A DNA stretch of 64,000 bases from positions 62,001 to 126,000 of the forward strand of contig CAWKMN010000003.1 in the NCBI GenBank assembly GCA_963850765.1. The letters run 5' to 3'. The position numbers and the translations under genes are program-made. Position 1 is the stretch's first letter. Every line of letters starts with the position of its first letter. This DNA comes from CAWKMN01 sp963850765 (GTDB taxonomy: Bacteria; Chloroflexota; Anaerolineae; Aggregatilineales; Aggregatilineaceae). The notes beneath the pieces were generated by a model. That model searched no databases. It saw only the letters and a list, made by a program, of their open reading frames with translations, and had not been told where the DNA came from. Shown in pieces: positions 60,748-64,000 of this stretch.

Positions 60748-62010
60748 ATGGGGCGCTGGTTGACAGTTGGATTCGTGCTGGCGGCGGCACTGATCGCGGC
60801 CCTGGTCCCGGTGGGGCGGGGAGCGGCGGCGCAGACCGATCGCGCGTCGGCGGTGATCGCGGAAGTGAACGCGTACCGGGCGGCGCTTGGGCTGGGTGCG
60901 CTGGCGACTCATCCCTCGCTGATGGCGGCTGCGCAGATACACGTCGATTGGATGGTCCGCACCGGCAATTATGGACACACGGGCGAGGGCGGCACAGCGC
61001 CGGGAGATCGCGCCAAAGCGGCGGGGTATCCGACGGTGGGGTGGTATGTTTATGAGAACTGGGTCGGCGGCACGAATATGACGCCGTTTGAGGCGGTAGC
61101 GTGGTGGGATCAAAGTCCGATTCACCAGGCGACGCTGCGGCTGGAAGGATTCGAGCATATCGGCGTGGGTTATTCGCAGGATGGCCGGCAGGCGATCTAC
61201 GTGCTGCTGATCGCGAAGCCGTCTTACGCAACCGCGCGCGCGGAGAGTTCCGGCGGGGCAGGGGGAGAGTCCAGCGGGGAGAGCGGTGATTCCGGCGATG
61301 ACAGCGCGGCGGAAACTGGCTCCGATGAGGAACCAACCGAGCCCGCCGTCGTGATGGTTCCGGTCATCCAGAGCGAACCCGGCCCGGATGGATCGATCAC
61401 GCACGAGGTCAAGCAAGGACAGACCGTGTGGACGATCGCGGCGGTTTATGATGTCAAGCTGATGGATCTGGTGGTGATCAACAACCTGGGGCCGGACGCG
61501 ATCATCAAGCCGGGCGACAAGCTGATCGTCAGGCTGGGGGAAGGGCAGGTGCCGCCAACTCCGCCGACGACTTACACCGTCCTCGCCGGCGAAACGGCCT
61601 GGACCATCGCGGCGCTGTATGGGCTGACGCTCGACACGCTGCTTGACCTGAACGGCATTACGCGCGGCACGGTGTTGTTCCCCGGCGACACGGTGCTGGT
61701 CCGCAACCCCGATCCCACGGCGACACCGACCGAGACTCCGACCATCACGGCCACGTTCGCGCCGCGCGCCACGCGATCCGACATTACACTGGCCCCCACC
61801 TGGACGCTCTCGCCGACGTGGAGTCCGACGCCGGAGCCGCCGACCATCACACCGACGGCCACGCCCTCGCCTGAGTCACCTGTCAAGCGGGCGGGCGTGG
61901 ACTCGGACGACGGGCCGGATCGGGCGCTGCTGATGAGCCTGGGCGTCGCGGGAATCGGGTTCGGCATTCTGGCGGGCGGGGCGATCCTGGCGCGGCGGCG
62001 GGAGAAGTAG
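60748..62010 (+). CDS. CAP/SCP-domain protein with two LysM domains and C-terminal membrane anchor
   Basis: 420 residues from ATG 60748 (GGGGAGGA upstream). Signal peptide WLTVGFVLAAALIAALVPVG, then a CAP (PR-1/SCP) domain (about 30-160: VIAEVNAYRAALGLGAL, HVDWMVRTGNYGHTGEGG, HIGVGYSQDGRQAIYVLLIA). A Ser/Gly/Glu-rich linker follows. LysM 1 (THEVKQGQTVWTIAAVYDVK) and LysM 2 (TYTVLAGETAWTIAALYGLT) bind peptidoglycan. A Thr/Pro stalk leads to a TM helix and RRREK. It is a wall-associated protein; CAP function in bacteria is mostly unknown. Confidence 0.85.
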   Translation: MGRWLTVGFVLAAALIAALVPVGRGAAAQTDRASAVIAEVNAYRAALGLGALATHPSLMAAAQIHVDWMVRTGNYGHTGEGGTAPGDRAKAAGYPTVGWYVYENWVGGTNMTPFEAVAWWDQSPIHQATLRLEGFEHIGVGYSQDGRQAIYVLLIAKPSYATARAESSGGAGGESSGESGDSGDDSAAETGSDEEPTEPAVVMVPVIQSEPGPDGSITHEVKQGQTVWTIAAVYDVKLMDLVVINNLGPDAIIKPGDKLIVRLGEGQVPPTPPTTYTVLAGETAWTIAALYGLTLDTLLDLNGITRGTVLFPGDTVLVRNPDPTATPTETPTITATFAPRATRSDITLAPTWTLSPTWSPTPEPPTITPTATPSPESPVKRAGVDSDDGPDRALLMSLGVAGIGFGILAGGAILARRREK

Positions 62011-62082
62011 CCTCACCCCCGGCCCCTCTCCATGTCATGGAGAGTGGAGAAAGCGGGCGGAACGGGGTCCGCCCCTGCACAT
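62009..62082. repeat. CCTCACCCCCGGCCCCTCTCC and GGCGGAAC...GTCCGCCCC repeats
   Basis: CCTCACCCCCGGCCCCTCTC with CATGGAGAGTGGAG, then GGCGGAACGGGGTCCGCCCC (62056-62075). Short versions of the two palindromic families seen at 58466 and 60560. Confidence 0.55.
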
Positions 62083-62119
62083 TCGTACAACATCTGACAG
62101 AAGGATGTTAAGAGGGAGA

Positions 62120-62262
62120 AAAGCGATTATCTTAGGCGATTATCTCGGGGAGAAAAGCGTTTTTCTGGTGGAGATAATCGACTTTCTCGTGGGGAAAGGG
62201 GATTATCTGGCGGCAAAAACGGAAGATAAGACGTTTTCGGCGGGGTCCAGACGATTATCGTG
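62120..62262. promoter_or_regulatory. GATTATC repeat cluster with alternative hairpins upstream of the LCP gene
   Basis: CGATTATCTC (62137-62146) pairs perfectly over 10 bp with GAGATAATCG (62171-62180). The latter can instead pair with GATTATC (62201-62207), with a nested CTTTC/GAAAG. Further copies of GATTATC are at 62124, 62253 and, diverged, at 62225. The competing stems suggest a leader that switches between structures, or multiple binding sites for a protein. The whole 437-bp gap has no gene. Confidence 0.5.
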
Positions 62263-62447
62263 GCGGCGCGAAATCGTCAAAACGGGCGGTAGGAGCACGG
62301 TGCATAGCAGTGTAGGCGAGGCCGAACGCCTGCCCGGTTATTGTCCGACGATCACCTGCTGAAGACTTGCGATCGCTTGGAGCCGCGCTAAACTTGCGGG
62401 CCGTTTGTTCAACCTGATCGTCCGTGCTGGTCTTCGGAGAATAGCCG

Positions 62448-64000
62448 ATGATGTCTCGTACCGTAATTATGGCTTTGATGCTCGTACTGATCGCGCTGGC
62501 AGGGGTGGCGACCCAGATGGACGGTGTTTCGGCAGCCCTGGCGCTGGTCCAGCAGCAGCCCACCGTACCGCCCACGAATACGCCGCGCGCGACGGCGATC
62601 CCGACGAATACGCCGCGCGTTATGCCCACACTGGCAGAACCGACCGCGACTGCTACGATTGCACCGACGGATACGCCGGTGCCGACGAGCACGCTGATAC
62701 CGACGGAAACGCCCATCCCAACCGAGACACCGACAATCACGCCGACGGAGCCGGTTTACCTGCCGACGCCGACGCTGTATTACCCGCCGGACTATGAGCC
62801 GCGCCAGCCGCAGCCGACGGCGATCCCCACCGCGATGCCGCGTTTCCGCTCCACGGATGAAAACGGGAACCCGTATGAACTGATGAATGTGCTGCTGCTC
62901 GGCCATGATGGCAACGTCGATCCGGGGCAGCCGTTCCACACGGATACGATGATCGTGGTATCGGTCAACCGCAATACTCAGACGGTCAGCATGATTTCGC
63001 TGCCGCGCGATTTATTCGTGTACATCCCAAACTGGGGCATGGCACGGCTGAATCTGGCGTGGGGCTACGGCGAGTCGATCGGCTGGACGGATGGCGGATG
63101 GGGTATGATGCGCCAGACCCTGCTGTACAACTTCGGGCTTGAGACGCACTACTACGCGATGGTCGATTTTAACGGCTTCGAGCAGATCATCGATTACCTG
63201 GGCGGCGTCACACTCGCGGTGGACTGCCCGATCCTGGACCAGAAATGCACGGGCGCGGCGTGTACGGACGGCATCGCGGGCAACGAGACGGACACGGATT
63301 ACGAGCTGTATACGCTGCCGGTGGGCGTGTACGCGATGAACGGCGAGGAGGCGCTCTGGTACGCGCGCAGCCGCAAGAACACGATCGATTTCGACCGGGG
63401 CCGCCGTCAGCAGCAGATCCTGCGGGCGATCTGGGCCAAGGCGAAAGAAAGCGGCCTGTTCACGCAGCTGCCGGAGCTTTACAGCCAACTGACGAGCATC
63501 GTGCAGACGAATATGCCGCTGGACGAGCTGATCCCGCTGATGCCGCTGGCGCTCAGCATCGAGCCGAACGATATCGAGAATCACTTCTTCCGCAAGAACG
63601 TCGAGACGGTGGCGTGGTCGCCGGACAACGTGACGAATGTACAGCTTCCCTCGCCTGATGGCGGGATGGTGCGGCTGATCGAGAACTTCCTCCAGCCGCC
63701 GACGCAGAACCGGCTGCGGCTGGAAAATGCGCGGATCGAGATCTATAACGGCACGACCAATGGGGATTGGGACTCTGTGGCGGCGGACCGGCTGATCTGG
63801 GAGGGGTTCGCGCCGTGGGCGATGGGGGCGGCGGATCAGACGGCGTATGCGGACACGCTCATCTACGACTATACGGGCAGCAGCAAGGGCAGCAGTCTGA
63901 ACGAACTGGCGAGTCTGCTCAACATCGTGCCGGAGAATATCTTCGTGGAGCCGGATCCGAACCGCACGGTGGATTTCAAGATCATCCTGGGCGCGACGTA
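62448..64000 (+). CDS. LCP-family (LytR-CpsA-Psr) protein, partial at right edge
   Basis: At least 517 residues; open to the window edge. LCP enzymes attach teichoic acids or polysaccharides to peptidoglycan. Start at ATG 62448 (tandem ATG, GGAG 8 nt upstream). N-terminal hydrophobic helix (VIMALMLVLIALAGVATQM) and a Thr/Pro-rich linker (TPTITPTEPVYLPTPT). The LCP domain has MNVLLLGHDGN, FHTDTMIVVSVNRNTQTVSM, ISLPRDLFVYIPNWG, HYYAMVDFNGFEQIIDYLGG and WYARSRKNTIDFDRGRRQQQ, containing the conserved Asp and Arg. A LytR_C-like domain follows (LRLENARIEIYNGTTNGDW). Confidence 0.9.
   Translation, partial: MMSRTVIMALMLVLIALAGVATQMDGVSAALALVQQQPTVPPTNTPRATAIPTNTPRVMPTLAEPTATATIAPTDTPVPTSTLIPTETPIPTETPTITPTEPVYLPTPTLYYPPDYEPRQPQPTAIPTAMPRFRSTDENGNPYELMNVLLLGHDGNVDPGQPFHTDTMIVVSVNRNTQTVSMISLPRDLFVYIPNWGMARLNLAWGYGESIGWTDGGWGMMRQTLLYNFGLETHYYAMVDFNGFEQIIDYLGGVTLAVDCPILDQKCTGAACTDGIAGNETDTDYELYTLPVGVYAMNGEEALWYARSRKNTIDFDRGRRQQQILRAIWAKAKESGLFTQLPELYSQLTSIVQTNMPLDELIPLMPLALSIEPNDIENHFFRKNVETVAWSPDNVTNVQLPSPDGGMVRLIENFLQPPTQNRLRLENARIEIYNGTTNGDWDSVAADRLIWEGFAPWAMGAADQTAYADTLIYDYTGSSKGSSLNELASLLNIVPENIFVEPDPNRTVDFKIILGAT

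Overview
The window looks like one contig from a GC-rich, Gram-positive-like (monoderm) member of the Chloroflexota, most likely Anaerolineae. This is inference from gene content: extracytoplasmic proteins with Thr/Pro-rich linkers and LysM domains, multi-GAF histidine kinases, an MltG-like lytic transglycosylase, an LCP-family cell-wall ligase, no outer-membrane genes, and the style of the interspersed repeats. About 47 genes are supported on both strands. Roughly ten reading frames are broken by single-base shifts, or in one case by an in-frame stop. The breaks cluster in the first 6 kb and fall in otherwise well-conserved genes, so many are probably assembly or sequencing errors rather than real pseudogenes.

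Layout. 1-5.6 kb (minus): a broken family-1 glycosidase, a DinB-like protein, and a peripheral-arm complex I cluster (nuoB-C-D-I) preceded by an IscX-like reading frame. 5.7-9.8 kb: a secreted two-repeat protein, a SufR-like Fe-S regulator with a terminator, and a PAS kinase without its phospho-accepting His. 9.9-14.5 kb: MltG-like protein, facing a minus-strand operon of a ChbG/YdjC deacetylase, a degenerate 2H-phosphoesterase-like protein and two DUF4231/SLATT-like membrane proteins. 14.7-22 kb (plus): M2/M3-like peptidase, TIR-membrane protein, four-GAF kinase, an uncharacterised phosphorylase-like protein and a nitroreductase. 22-26 kb: fmt, a GT4 glycosyltransferase, tRNA-His and an SRPBCC protein. 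26-30 kb: small membrane proteins, an RRM-PHAX-like RNA-binding protein, a phosphoesterase, and a fused hicA-hicB cassette flanked by a 47-bp direct duplication of its neighbour's 3' end.

30-39 kb: efp, NAD(P)HX repair protein, an AAA ATPase, a class V aminotransferase, an MBL-fold protein with missing metal ligands, and lipoproteins. 39.3-43.1 kb: tig-clpP-clpX with a terminator; trigger factor carries a long acidic insertion. 43.2-48.6 kb: tRNA-Leu, a receiver-kinase, Mrp without its CxxC loop, a nucleotidyltransferase and GT2. 48.7-57 kb: FecR-domain protein, a long cation-diffusion facilitator, a Thr/Pro-rich LysM protein and a 1135-residue kinase with Gln at the His position. 57-64 kb: Nudix hydrolase, IS remnant, beta-lactamase-fold protein, CAP-LysM protein and an LCP-family protein running off the right edge, preceded by a repeat-rich leader that can form alternative hairpins.

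The most notable candidates for unfamiliar biology are the hicAB insertion with its duplicated gene end, the double-SLATT/degenerate-2H operon, the bacterial RRM-PHAX protein, the IscX-NuoB junction, and the set of signalling proteins whose phosphorylation residues are gone. No CRISPR array, prophage or plasmid origin was seen.
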